A stretch of 64,000 nt of DNA. Source: Osedax fenrisi. Its lineage: Eukaryota; Annelida; Polychaeta; Sabellida; Siboglinidae. Every line of letters starts with the position of its first letter. Within the stretch, counting starts at the first letter, position 1. The stretch spans positions 4,601,686-4,665,685 of the forward strand of contig OZ025243.1 in NCBI GenBank assembly GCA_964019155.1, in the 5' to 3' direction. The position numbers were made by a program, and so were the translations under genes. Below are positions 35,766-47,699 of the stretch, one piece after another. The notes beneath the pieces were generated by a model, which saw nothing but the letters and a program-made list of their open reading frames with translations, had not been told where the DNA came from and searched no databases.

Positions 35766-36273
35766 ATTATGATACATTTTAGTTAATAATAGTATACTAT
35801 ACTATACTATATTATACTATACTATAGTATACTATACTATAGTATACTAATAACTATACATTACAATGTACATATATACGATTAATAATGCTCTTCTTAC
35901 GTTGTTATTTTCGTTACAGTTTCATTATCCGCTAACTCAGAAGTTCTGTCCAAGCCATACTTCATCTTCAGATAGACACTTACACTGAACCACGTGGTCA
36001 TTAATAAGCACACGACCTTCACAACATTATCTCCACTGGAAGCCGTATCTTCAAAGTCTTCTGCAATTAATAAAACATTTATTTAACAATTCGTATTATT
36101 ACTACGTAATACGTAGTACGTGTACGTTATATGTTGTATGATAACATAGTAATATTGTATAGTATTATATAGTAGTATCATATATATGTGTGTGTTATTA
36201 TATTATAAGTATATTAGGTATAGTATATATATATAATACATATATGTTATAAAGTGATATACATATATATGGT

Positions 36274-36334
<61 letters not shown>

Positions 36335-36346
36335 TAATATATGTAT

Positions 36347-36389
<43 letters not shown>

Positions 36390-38391
36390 CAATATAGGAT
36401 AGGATAGGATAGGATAGGATGGTTTATTTATACACCAAATATGGTAAAGAAAGATTACCCTCACTGGTGTTGTGAACGAACAAACAAAACGAAACAATAA
36501 CATTAAATAAAGTAGCAATATAATATATAAAAATAGAGATGGAACCAGATCAACATCAATGAGAGGGTTACTTTAAGTTTAAATTTAAATAGTCTTTGAG
36601 ACTATTAGCAAATACGTGAGGCGACTTCAATCTTCGTAGGCGGTAAGGCAACAGATTCCATGTAGTAGGAGCCATGCTTGTAAAGGAGCGAGAACGCATC
36701 ACGTTACGAGTAACAGGTAAGTCAATTAGTGTGGCATCAGACGAGCGCAGATGTGAGAGGATGTTGCGACGAGTGAGCAATGCACGTAAGTAAGCAGGTC
36801 TACCTAGGAATAGTGTTTTATGTGTTAAGCAGAGAAGCCTAAATTAGCACCGTTTTCTAAACGATAGACATTTCATATTGCATTGGTGGGTGTCAGTTAA
36901 AGCATGATCCCGTCGCTTAAGCCTATGAACTAATCTTACGGATGAGCGAATAATTCGGTCAACTTTAATAACTTCAGAGTTCTTAATTCCGTAGAATAGA
37001 GAACAGTAATAGTCTATTCGAGATAATACTAGGGCATTGAGAAGGCGCTTAGTGATGTTGGGCGAACAATAGTTTCTAATGTGACGAATTTTTCTCAAAT
37101 AGAGAATATGTGTAACATATAGGATATATACAAATATATACACAACATATTAACGAATTAAATAATAATGAGATACATAAATGTGAGTGAATGGATTCTT
37201 TATAGAGACTACTATAGTAGTTATAACTACTAACTATAATTATATTTGTTCTTGAAATTAAGTAATAATTAAATAGTAATTTTATAAAATAGAATATTCT
37301 ATTATATAACATAGATTATAAATGAATTTAAGAATTGATTAACTTACAAAATGTATATTATTCTTATGAAATAATTAATAGAATATTTAAATAATAAAAC
37401 AATATTTCTATGTCAAACAAATTATTATATTATATGACATATTTATATATTCATAGATATGTTAATTAATAAAATAAATATATTACTATATATTTTTTGT
37501 TATCAAAAATAATTAAATTATAGAAATTATTTAAATAGTCTAATAATTAATCTATGCCATAGACTCTAATTAGTTAAATTATAGAATCTTCCTAATATAT
37601 AGAATATCTTCAAAAGTATTTTGCGAACCTAAGTTTAATATGATGTATATAAAACAATATACATAACAAATATATTAACAATCAGACAGTTATTATCTAC
37701 ATACACTAATACTACATATAGCATCTATAGATAACTAACCCGTATAAACAGCATACAGAACAGCTATAATCGCCATCTTCCTCAGCTTCTCTCTGTTATC
37801 TGGACACTCGGTCAACACATGATCAGCGAATACATCTTCTCGGTCAATGAATCTAAAGAGATGGGTAACATGGGCCGATTAATGTTACATTGGAGGTATG
37901 AGTCATGAGTATACTTAATCATATACATTATATCAATTAGGTATACTATATGCAATATTATAATATATGTGATACGATTGCTTTTTAATCACAGTTTCAG
38001 TCCAAAAACCGAAAAATGTAAAGGTATGTATTATATGAATTGGCTAAAATAAAGATTAGTCAAAATAATAAATAATAATTCTATAATCCATAAATAATTC
38101 ATAAATAATTAATAAATAATAAATCATAATCATAAATTAAATATAATAGTTGTATCATATGTGTTTGGTTATTTGATTTTATAAAAAAAAATTCAACCAA
38201 CAATTATTTTTGAATATATTATGGTATATATCTATCAACATCCAATAAGTTAACGTGTACAATGTACACTGTACAATGTACAGTTATATATTATATATAA
38301 ACGTTATATATATATAGATGTACAGTGTACATCTATATATATATATATATAACGTTTACGTTATATTATAATTATTTTCTATAATAATCGA

Positions 38392-38432
<41 letters not shown>

Positions 38433-39702
38433 ATAATAGTTCACTAATATGTCACTAACTATAATAAAACATTATGTATACATTATATGTGTAGTTTAAG
38501 TATTGATAATAATGTAAGAAGTTGTTTAATAAAAATACCATAGAAATGTATATGATTAATTGCATAATATTATCCCAGTAAATTTGTATGTAAGAAAATT
38601 CGTTTATTATACTGACAACATGTCCGTGTATTACATAGCCATATGTCTACGTAGAACCATGGTTCTGTAGTGTAGCACTGCAGTGTTTCACACGGACCTT
38701 TTGTCATAATAATACACGTTTTAGTATACACGTTCTTTATACTCGATATTCTGAAGAACATTTTATATTATTGATATACTATATGTATTATAGAATTACA
38801 TAATCCATTTTTTAATATTTTTATTTTATTATATTTTATTTATTTAAATACTATATACATAAGAGTATAATTAATAATATTCTACACCTATGTTAAATTA
38901 AACTATATAATTTATTTGTATATATAGTGATTTAATTTATAAAAAATATGTCGGTGTAATACACATACAGTTTTCCATGTAAAACACTGATATTTAGTCT
39001 GTTAAAAACACGGACACTGGTCACCTTACAAATTAATTAATATGTATATAAAACAATAATTTTTTATAAAAAATATGTAAATAAATTGTTATATCTAAAA
39101 GAAGATTCGTTTCTCATATATTAACTTATACTTATGTTTTAAATTTCTACCGTGTAAAATGTCACAAATCGTGTAAAACGTCGGGCTTTTAAAACGTGTT
39201 AAATACACGGATAAAAAAACATTACTGGGATATCATGATGATAATTATGATGATACTATGAAACTATATTTATATGTAAAATATAGTAGGGTAACAATTA
39301 ATGATTTAATCAAGTTATATAATATTAATAACAATATTGTGCGTATATGAAGTCTATTTATAATTGTAACTATAAGATATGTGTATCTCGTTAATATGTA
39401 ATATATAATATACACATATATATGTTTAATTCAAATAATATTATATTAGTGTGTATTTTATTACTATTATTAAATATTTTGTAATTGATCGAATTTTAAT
39501 ATGTTATTGTGTGTTATATAGTGTTATATAGTATGTATAATATGTTATTGTGTGTTATCAAACATCAATTATACAGCTCCGAGTTCATATTTGTTATTAT
39601 ACATTAACTTTTGTATATATATATGTGTGTATACTTTTATTTAATATAAAAATAAAAATATTTATAGATTTGAATTACACATGATTAATATATCTATAGA
39701 TA

Positions 39703-39771
<69 letters not shown>

Positions 39772-39841
39772 TCTACATTTAAGTATATGTTAACTAATAT
39801 TTAGGAATGTTTTAGTTATACAATTATATATATAATTGTAC

Positions 39842-39889
<48 letters not shown>

Positions 39890-40480
39890 ACTTGACGATA
39901 TCAGATCCGATTAATTCATGACTTTGCATTGATTCTTGGCATTCTTTAAAGTCCACTCCCATCCATTCACTTATGTTTATTATCTTCCATTTATATGCTG
40001 TATATAGCATATTATTATGTACATAGTTGTATAGGCATATATATCTCAAAATAGGAGATATATATATATATGTGTGTGTGTGGCTAAAACGTGAGACACA
40101 TAAGCAGTATACTGCTTGTATATATACTTGTATATATACTGGGCAGTATAAATTCCTATAGGACACGGGTTCGAGCCTTGTCCGGACCAATAATTAATTA
40201 ATTTTATAAAATGGGTCTTAAAATATTATTTAGAAGTGATCTTATATAATTGTGTATAAATAAATGATCGGCTCTCATTAAAACCATGGATGACTTAACA
40301 TTAACAACATTAACATATTGAAATTAAATGGTTCATTTATTTACTTATTATATAACTATATTGTATACATATTCCATGTGTATATATTATTTATTTATAT
40401 TATATAAGTAACATAAATATTATATTAAATATAAAATATTATTATAATTATATATGTTAACAGTTTTGTATAAATAAACG

Positions 40481-40522
<42 letters not shown>

Positions 40523-40670
40523 TAAATAAATACATCAGACACACATATAATATTATTATATATATATATAATATTACATAATAATATAAATACATCATAA
40601 ATACATCATAAATGTACATACATCGATAACATTAATAATAATTGGTATACCAATTAAAGAATTAATTGGG

Positions 40671-40720
<50 letters not shown>

Positions 40721-41564
40721 TGTATATAACACTCCACTATATCACTGCAGTATGTAGTATATAACTTATTATTTTTGTCCGTGTTATATGCAATGTATAT
40801 TATTATTAAATTGTTATCGTATTACTATTATATTATTATTATTTTATTCCCGTACGAGCGAGGTCTACATGACCCTATTTTATTGCTAAATAAACTTTAT
40901 ATCCTCATCATCATCATCATCATCATCATATAAAGTATATTTAAACCATCGGATTCTATCCAATTCCTCCAAACGTGTTCAAACGAAACACCGTGTCCGT
41001 GACTTTCGTGCATCTCGCGATGAGATTTGAACTTTGGGCTCATTTCAAGTTCTACTTCCAAATACGTCTGTGATTCAGCGAGTTGCAGCAAGTTATCCGT
41101 GTTAGTATCCATCTTCACGAAGAGATTCTCCAGCAGGCTGTAGCCTTTCGGGTCGTTCAGGCAGAACTTGTTACCGTCCGAGCACTCTGTATGTTTAGAG
41201 AGTATATTTCTGTTAATATAGATATATTATAGTAATCATTTTAGCGTCACACTTTATAAAAATATTAAATTTAATAATATCAATCCATATAATATTATCA
41301 TTGTCATTATTAATATATTGAATACATTATTTCCACAAATGAGTATATACTATTAAATTATTAAACTATAATATAATTAATAGTATATGTGGATCTTATA
41401 TTTTAGTAATTCTAAGCCAAACTTAATAATTCAATATATAGATTATAGTAACGTCATAATAATATTACATAACTTTAATATACAATAAAAATTAAATTAA
41501 TTATGATATCAATATTTATACTATTTCTTTTATACAATGGGAAGCATAACTATATTGCACTATA

Positions 41565-41624
<60 letters not shown>

Positions 41625-41895
41625 CTGCCTGTGTGGCTCAGTGGCTAATGCGTCAGACACACAAGCAGTAGGACACGGGTTCGAGCCTATTAATTTTATA
41701 AAATGGGTCTTACAATATTATTTAGAAGTGATCTTATATAATTGTGTATAAATAAATGATCGGCTCTCGTAAAACCATAGATGCCTTAATATGAACGCGG
41801 CTTCGAAGGGACATTAGATCCATATATGGTTATAAGTGAAAACTTCATCTAAGTTCCTGGATGGGATGAAATGACTCCACCAAATAAAAATAACA

Positions 41896-41935
<40 letters not shown>

Positions 41936-44928
41936 ATTCGCATTCTACATTATAAAGAATACTTAATTTAAAATATGTCAATACAATACAATAGTATATC
42001 CGAGTTCATGATGCAGTAATCAATTATCTCGTGTTATTTCGTGTAGAGGTACAACGAGTTCATTATTCAATAATAACATATATCGTTATTATTATATTAA
42101 AATAGATCATAGAAGTACTTCTCGTCATAGTAACGTTACTTATCGACTTTATAAACTTGTTTGTAGTATACACATATATTTTATGAAGAACCTTCTGAAA
42201 CTCTTTGATATATATTGAGATACACACACACATATATACATACTAGGCGGTCGGGGCCCGGCTTCGCCCGTGATCGCGCGTAACGTTCACTTAGTGATGT
42301 AATATACTCGGGAGGTGATGTAATGTACTCGGGAAGTGATGCAGCTAAAAAAATCACCAATATTAAAACTTAACCCAACCTAACCACAACATTGAAAATA
42401 TACTTTTATAGGCTCACTCGGGAAGTAATGCAGCTAAAAAAACCTACCAAAATTACAACTTAACCCAACCTAACCACAACATTGAAAATATACTTGTATA
42501 TGCTCACTCTGGAAGTAATGCAGCTAAAAATACCTACCAAAATTAAAACTTAACCCAACCTAACCACAACCGTGAAAAGCTACTTGTATAGTCAAATTCA
42601 GGTAGTAATGCAGCTAAAAAATACCTACAAAAATTAAAACTTAACCCAACGTAACCAAAACTGTGAAAATAAAAATATAAATAAATATACTTTTATAGGT
42701 TGACTCGGGAAGTAATGCATCTAAAAAAACCTACATAAATTAAAACTTAACACAACCTAACCACAACCGTGCCATATACTTTTATAAGCTCACTCGGGAA
42801 GTAATGCAGCTAAAAATAACCTACACAAATTAAAACTTAACCCAACCTAACCATAGGGATCACTCGGGAAGTAATGCAGCTAAAAAAACCACCAATATTA
42901 AAACTTAATCCAATCTAACCACAACAGTGAAAGTATACTTTTATAGGCAAACTCAGGTAGTAATGCAGCTAAAAAATACCTACAAAAATGTAAACTTAAC
43001 CCAACCTAACCACAACTGTGAAAATAACAATATAAATAAATATGATTTTATAGGCTCACTCGAGAAGTAATGCAGCTAAAAAAAACCTCCACAAATTAAA
43101 ATCAACCCAACCTAACCACAACTGTAAAAATAACAATATAAATAAATATGCTTTATAGGCTTACTCGGGAAGTAGTGCGAGTACGATCTCTATTATTGAC
43201 ATTTCTAGTGACAATCATTGACAATATCAATGAACACAAACACACATATATCACTATACTTTTAAAGGTTCAATCGGTATGTAATACATATATAATTATA
43301 GAATAGATTTTAGAAAAAATATTTTTTTATAAATCTATATTTTACTTAACCCAACATATCCACAACTGTGAAAATAACAATATAAATAAATATGCTTTTA
43401 TAGGTTCAATCGGGAAGTAATGCAGCTAAAAAAAACCTACACAAATTAAAACTTAACCCAACCTAACCACAACTGTGAATATATCCTTATATAGGCTCAC
43501 TCGAGAAGTTATTCAGCTAAAAAAAACCTTCAAAAATTTAAACTTAACCCAACCTAACCACAACTGTAAAAATAACAATATAAATAAATATGCTTTTATA
43601 GGCTCATTCGGGAATTAATGCAGCTAAAAAAAACCTACACAAATTAAAACTTAACCTAACCTAACCACAACCGTGATAATATAATTTTATAGGCTCACTT
43701 AAGAAGTAATGCAGCTAAAAAAACCTCACAAATTAAAACTTAACCTAAACTAACCTCAACAGTGCAAGTATACTTAGTCTCTATCGGGAAGTAATGTAGC
43801 TAAAAAAAACCTTAAAAAATTTAAACTTAACCTTAACTTAATCTTAACCCAACCTAACCACTACAGTGAAAATATACTATTATAGGCTCACTCGGGAAGT
43901 AATGCAGTTAAAAAAAACCTCCAAAAATTTAAACTTAACCTAACCTAACCACAACTGTGAAAATAACTATAACTATAACTACAAATATCAATGACCACAT
44001 ACATATATATATATGCTTGTATAGTCTCACTCGGTATGTAATGCATATATAATTATAGAATAGATTTTATAAAAAATATTTTTTTATAAATCTATATTTT
44101 TTTATTTGACCATATAATGATAACATTTGTCGAAATATTAAAACAGAGATTGAAACCCTATTATTCATATTTTCATGATTTTTCTTATTTTATTACACGT
44201 ATTTTCGTACTCCAAATCTGATGAATCCATAATTTATACGAAAATATTACCGGAAGTCGGTCAAATAGACTATTCTAACATCCTGTATTTTTCACTTTTT
44301 CAGCCGTAGCTCTAAGAATATTAAACATAAGAAGTCCCAATTTATAAAATTATATTCTATTTTAATTATCTATTTAATAAAGTTAAAATTATTGAAATCG
44401 AATAATTATTGTAGATTTTGATTTTTTACATTATCGTATCGTATCACATATGTTTAATAATTTATTTTTACATGGCGTAGATAGGAAATAATTAATATTA
44501 ACTCGATATTACATATTAGTAAATTTCACCTCAATAATAAAAAGTAGTAAATAAATTCCGATTTAAAAATTTGTATTCATAAATTCAAACCGGAAGTACC
44601 ATTTCGTAAATCTACGTAATGTATTCTAAATTAAAGAAACTCATTTTTACGAAATTATTTACCATCAAATTATTCACGATAAAGTTTGTTATTAAAATTT
44701 GCGTCGAATTTAAATTTTTCGATTACGTAAATCGATTAAAAAATTACCCTATTTAACGATTATTGGTATCGCGCGAATACATATCCAAAAAAGTAAATCA
44801 TCTATTTCAAGCCCGCTGCCCCACTTTATCACCTGTGGTTTTCCTTACGGAAAACGGATTTCGCTTTCGCGAAATCCTTCTACTTACACACACACACACA
44901 CACACAGACAACTTCGCTAATATAGTAT

Positions 44929-44987
<59 letters not shown>

Positions 44988-45828
44988 ATATATACATATT
45001 TATGTATTGATATCACTAGTGGTATTATTTTTAAACATATAAGGGGGTGATCACATTTTAATGTATACGCACTTATAAACGGGCGCAATGTTTGTATTAA
45101 TTGTTGCATCATATGCGTTCAAATCACAAACCTACACTATACATCCGAATAAACTACGTATGTATCAGGCTATGTTTATCAGTTACGTAATGAACATTAA
45201 TTCTACCAATAATGGCTGATGTATACATACACCGATATCGTACAATAATGACGTAACTAAAGTATTCAGTAACTATGGATAGAGCTAGACTATAGTATAC
45301 GGGATACTGGAAATATAATTTTACATAGATACATTTTATTTGACCTTGAGTAACGTTACGTGACCTAGATAACACGCTATAATGTATTTCATGAAACTAA
45401 ATATATATAAGTTGACGTTTTACAAGTTATAACTTATTGTATACAAATCAATACCGTGTAACATAGTGAAATCAGCTTATAAGCTTTTATATATAAATAT
45501 ATCGCTTTTTTAATGTATCAAGTGTCGTTTTATGTGCTTTGTCAATAAGGGCGTAGTTACTATTTAAAAATTAGCCTATTTATTAAAAGAAAATAAATAT
45601 ATCATTTATGACTTATTTAGATTAAATACACACTAACTATAATATAAGTATAATATTAGTATATATATATATATATATATATATAATTAGTTATATTAAT
45701 GATATAGTTGTATTTAAACCTTTATTATCTTTGTAGAGACAATATATCCCATTACCCCATGCAATATTATCAAATGGCCAGTATGCATTAACAACAGTTA
45801 CAAATAACAAGGTAGCGTATATATTCAT
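34987..45828 (-). CDS. Small secreted/membrane protein of unknown family (spliced gene)
   Basis: Exons inferred on the minus strand: 45720-45828 (signal peptide), 40947-41186, [38613-38697 uncertain], 37740-37852, 35901-36060 and 34987-35062 (stop TGA). Phases agree for 1-2 and for the last three; exon 2 (phase 1 out) and 37740-37852 (phase 2 in) need at least one linking exon. The predicted protein is about 260 residues: cleavable signal peptide, a Cys-containing lumenal part (CSDGNKFC), an acidic/His-rich middle, a hydrophobic stretch (VVKVVCLLMTTWFSVSVYL) and a charged tail. I do not recognise the family. Introns hold a LINE fragment, SINEs, a possible TIR element and a Helitron. Confidence 0.68.
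35061..35900 (-). other. Intron: AT-rich with palindromic TATAC tracts
   Basis: (AT)n lies at 35313-35345 and 35686-35758. A run of 'agtatactatactata' palindromic words lies at 35795-35850. Confidence 0.45.
35901..36060 (-). CDS. Exon with hydrophobic segment, unknown gene
   Basis: 160 nt, acceptor ATTGCAG and donor AAC|GTAAGAAG, phase 1 in and phase 2 out. It reads EDFEDTASSGDNVVKVV, CLLMTTWFSVSVYLKMKYGL and DRTSELADNETVTKITT. One likely membrane helix. The strong splice sites and G+C above background support it. Confidence 0.75.
36394..37110 (-). mobile_element. LINE 3' fragment with (TATCC)n tail
   Basis: Minus strand: NITKRLLNALVLSRIDYYCS, DRIIRSSVRLVHRL (36844-37080), then RNVMRSRSFTSMAPTTWNLL and PYRLRRLKSPHVFANSLKDY (36568-36780), the RT C-terminal region of CR1/L2-like elements with a frameshift between the two parts. 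The 3' end is a (GGATA)n run at 36394-36421 on the plus strand. It lies in the intron between exons 37740-37852 and 35901-36060. Confidence 0.82.
37144..37739 (-). other. Intron, AT-rich
   Basis: No repeat or coding signal was recognised. Confidence 0.4.
37740..37852 (-). CDS. Internal exon of unknown secreted/membrane gene
   Basis: 113 nt between acceptor CTCTTTAG and donor G|GTTAGT. It reads FIDREDVFADHVLTECPDN, REKLRKMAIIAVLYAVYT. Phase 2 in, phase 1 out, matching exon 35901-36060. G+C is well above the flanks. Confidence 0.75.
38299..38357. repeat. 59-bp near-perfect palindrome
   Basis: 'aaacgttatatatatataga' and its mirror surround a central tgtacagtgtaca. Preceding sequence repeats the 'gtacaatgtacactgtaca' theme at 38265-38283. 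Confidence 0.85.
38573..39233. mobile_element. Possible TIR element with TCCCAGTAA ends
   Basis: The outer ends are tatcccagtaa at 38573 and its reverse complement ttactgggata ending at 39233; internally 'cgtgtaaaac', 'acacgga' and 'cgtgtatt' words recur. About 660 bp, no transposase frame. TA at both borders would fit a TA target duplication. It overlaps the uncertain exon at 38613-38697. Confidence 0.45.
38613..38697 (-). CDS. Candidate linking exon of unknown secreted gene (uncertain)
   Basis: If the acceptor is AAAAG at 38698 and the donor CA|GTATAA at 38612, the 85 nt are entered in phase 1 and left in phase 2, exactly what is needed between exon 40947-41186 and exon 37740-37852. The peptide is Cys-rich (PCETLQC, WFYVDIWLCNTRTCC). 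The acceptor is weak and the stretch overlaps a possible transposon, so a different exon may do this job. Confidence 0.28.
39234..40060 (-). other. Intron, AT-rich
   Basis: (AT)n arrays lie at 39711-39767 and 39846-39885; no coding signal was seen. Confidence 0.4.
40066..40310 (+). mobile_element. tRNA-derived SINE, copy 2 (diverged head)
   Basis: It shares with 41625-41790 the words 'gagacacataagcagta', 'ggacacgggttcgagcc' (a polymerase III B box), 'aaaatgggtctta.aatatta', 'tttagaagtgatcttatata' and 'aaatgatcggctct'. The A-box part is degraded and a roughly 50-nt AT-rich insert separates it from the B box. Confidence 0.8.
40775..40930 (+). mobile_element. 3' tail of a retroposon family (copy 2 of 2) with (ATC)n
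   Basis: Close match to 1225-1375, ending in eight or so CATs. It ends about 15 nt from the donor site of exon 40947-41186, so it was inserted right at the start of that intron. Confidence 0.62.
40947..41186 (-). CDS. Exon 2 of unknown secreted/membrane gene
   Basis: 240 nt, acceptor ACATACAG and donor GATG|GTTTAA, phase 1 on both sides. It reads CSDGNKFCLNDPKGYSLLEN, LFVKMDTNTDNLLQLAESQ, then a long acidic/His-containing stretch ending HVWRNWIESD. Higher G+C than the flanks marks it as real exon sequence. The CSDGNKFC pair may form a disulphide. Confidence 0.8.
41187..41624 (-). other. Intron, AT-rich
   Basis: An (AT)n array lies at 41568-41622; nothing else was recognised. Confidence 0.4.
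41625..41905 (+). mobile_element. tRNA-derived SINE, copy 1
   Basis: The head resembles a tRNA gene with A box (tgtggctcagtggctaatgcg) and B box (gggttcgagcc) about 40 nt apart. A tRNA-unrelated body follows (aaaatgggtctta..., aaatgatcggctctc) and a tail block 'ttcctggatgggatgaaatg' with A-rich end. It lies directly after an (AT)n array. The anticodon arm is degraded, so it is not a tRNA gene. Confidence 0.83.
42243..44931 (-). mobile_element. Non-autonomous Helitron (2.7 kb) carrying a tandem array
   Basis: On the minus strand the element starts TCTATACTATATTAGCGAAG (after A) and ends ...CGACCGCCTAG (before T). The 3' end has a G+C hairpin (cgggcgaagccgggccccg) a few bases before CTAG. A 5' TC, a 3' CTRR end with adjacent hairpin, and insertion between A and T without target duplication are Helitron hallmarks. 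Near the 5' end there are further small stem-loops (aaaacc/ggtttt, ttcgcgaaa). No Rep/helicase frame is present, so movement would depend on a partner element. It is inside intron 1 of the 35-46 kb gene. Confidence 0.82.
42330..43960. repeat. Degenerate tandem array, ~15 units of ~90-120 bp
   Basis: Units contain 'actcgggaagtaatgcagct', 'aaaaaaacctac', 'aaattaaaacttaaccca', 'acctaaccacaactgtga' and 'ataaataaatatgcttttat', with length variants and a shorter form lacking the 'ataacaatataaataaa' part. It occupies the 3'-terminal half of the Helitron. Confidence 0.88.
44932..45719 (-). other. Intron 1 remainder, AT-rich
   Basis: An (AT)n array lies at 44931-44984 and another near 45660-45684. 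The short minus-strand frames here have no family signal. Confidence 0.4.
45720..45828 (-). CDS. First exon (signal peptide) of unknown secreted/membrane gene
   Basis: ATG at 45828: MNIYATLLFVTVVNAYWPFD is a short signal peptide with cleavage likely after VNA, then NIAWGNGIYCLYKDNK, and donor AAAG|GTTTAA in phase 1, which continues in frame into the exon at 41186. It resembles the plus-strand exon at 63133-63244 in layout (W.F after the signal, aromatic-x-L-x-K before a phase-1 donor). Confidence 0.72.
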
Positions 45829-47690
45829 TGTTCTATTCAAGAAGTATCGTATCTTAAATAGTTATGCTTATACGTGAATTAATGATTTTATAATGTTTAT
45901 TGTTTATAAAAATGTTTCTATTTATTTTTTTCGAAATGAAATTTGTACAATAATTGTTTATATTTGTCGTTGTTATAACATGCATGTTATGCTATTATGC
46001 ATGTTAAAATGATAAACAATTGCGTTAAAATGGAATTAAATTTATAAAGTTGTGATATTTGCTATCACTAATATATATTATGTAAATATATAACCATTGA
46101 GCTAGAGAGAAAGTATCTCTAGCTCTATTTATATAACCGATAGTACGAAGATATTAAATGTAATAATATACAAACTTTTAATGTTACCATGGTTACAATG
46201 ATAATATTTTCGAATTTTAAATATTTATATAGCTGATATTTTACACGTATATCCAATCCGCATGTAATAAAAAATCGAATATATTAGCAGTATATTATTT
46301 TGTAATTATACAAAAAAAGTCGGATATATACACCGAATAATTATGTATCATCATTTTAATAGGTAATCAACCACTTAAGAATTATTAAAATCTTATTAAA
46401 AAGAGATTTAGATAATTAGAATTTTTAAATTAGAATATTCTTATTATTTATTTTATAACATAATTATATATATATATATATATCGTTATGGCTAAATTTT
46501 GATATATTTAAAACCTGACTCAAATAAAAAAATGTATTAATTGGTCTTTTATTTAAGTAAATGTATAGTCGAAAATATAAAGTATCATTCTTTGCTAACG
46601 ATAACATTCCTTATTGAAATAAACAAAGAATAATATCAAATTAGAAAATCAAAGAAATTAAAACGTTTTACAGTTACCGTATATATAAATCGATAATAAA
46701 TGTATTAATATATAAATGTAATATACTAAGTTGTGATAAGGTGTCATGCATCATATGATATTATATAACTAGTACGCGCATATCATATGCATTATGTGTT
46801 GATATATTAATAGACAAAGGATGCGTTTAAAATATGGATATCATAATATTATTTTATAAGATTTTAAAAATATATCAAGTAAACGACTAATTATGATTAT
46901 ATGTAATTATAGCTATTGCTTATTTGGAATACATTATATTATCTGTAATATCATTAATTTAAGGGGATATTTATGGTCTCGAATTGTCTATAAATTGTTG
47001 TTATCATTTTAATTATTATCGGTCATTTATATTAATTTTTATGTTATTTATAATATGTGAAAATTTCAAGTAAAAATATAAATGATAAATATCATAAAAC
47101 GATGTTTTATGAAGGCAGCCATTCCTTTTATTTATTCAATACATTTTTATTCAATAATTTCTAATAACTTTTAGAACTATATTTATTTGTATCAATAATT
47201 TACTCAATTCTTTACCGATTTTTATATTTGAAAAACTAAATTATACAGAATTTCAATAATGCATAATATTATTATTGTATTATCACATGTGTAATCATTG
47301 TATCACCAATTTTTACATAAACTTCCTATATATTCATCCATTTTTATGTAAACATTTTATATTTATAAATATATTATTTCTCTTCAATATATATAACCAA
47401 GTGTATTCACTATAATATACAGTATATATGTGTGTACGTATCATGTACACTGTGTAATGTACAATTTACAGTGTATATAGTACAGTCATCATGTGTATGC
47501 ATTTATGTTTATATGCATAATATTAATATGCATAATATTGAACATATATTTCCATTTTTTTTATGCAATACCTAATTTATAAATAATATTTTTGGTAATT
47601 CTACTTTTTTAATATACATTTTTTAAATATATCTGCAGAGTGTATGTATATCCATTTTCATAAGAAAAATACTAAAAAAAATGGAAATTT
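45829..47690. other. AT-rich intergenic sequence
   Basis: Short inverted repeats such as 'ataacatgcatgttat' (45976-45991) and 'gagctagaga...tctctagctc' (46099-46125). No gene was recognised. Confidence 0.45.
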
Positions 47691-47699
47691 ATATAACTA

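Noticed and set aside
39846..40190. 114-codon minus-strand frame
   Set aside because: It runs through the SINE B-box region and (AT)n, with no family features.
41631..41695. A tRNA gene
   Set aside because: A and B boxes are present but the cloverleaf is broken and the sequence continues into a repeated body, so it is called a SINE.
42330..43960. CRISPR array or true telomeric repeat
   Set aside because: Units are degenerate, of variable length, lack unique spacers, and lie within Helitron ends in a eukaryotic genome. The CCTAACC words are only part of each unit.
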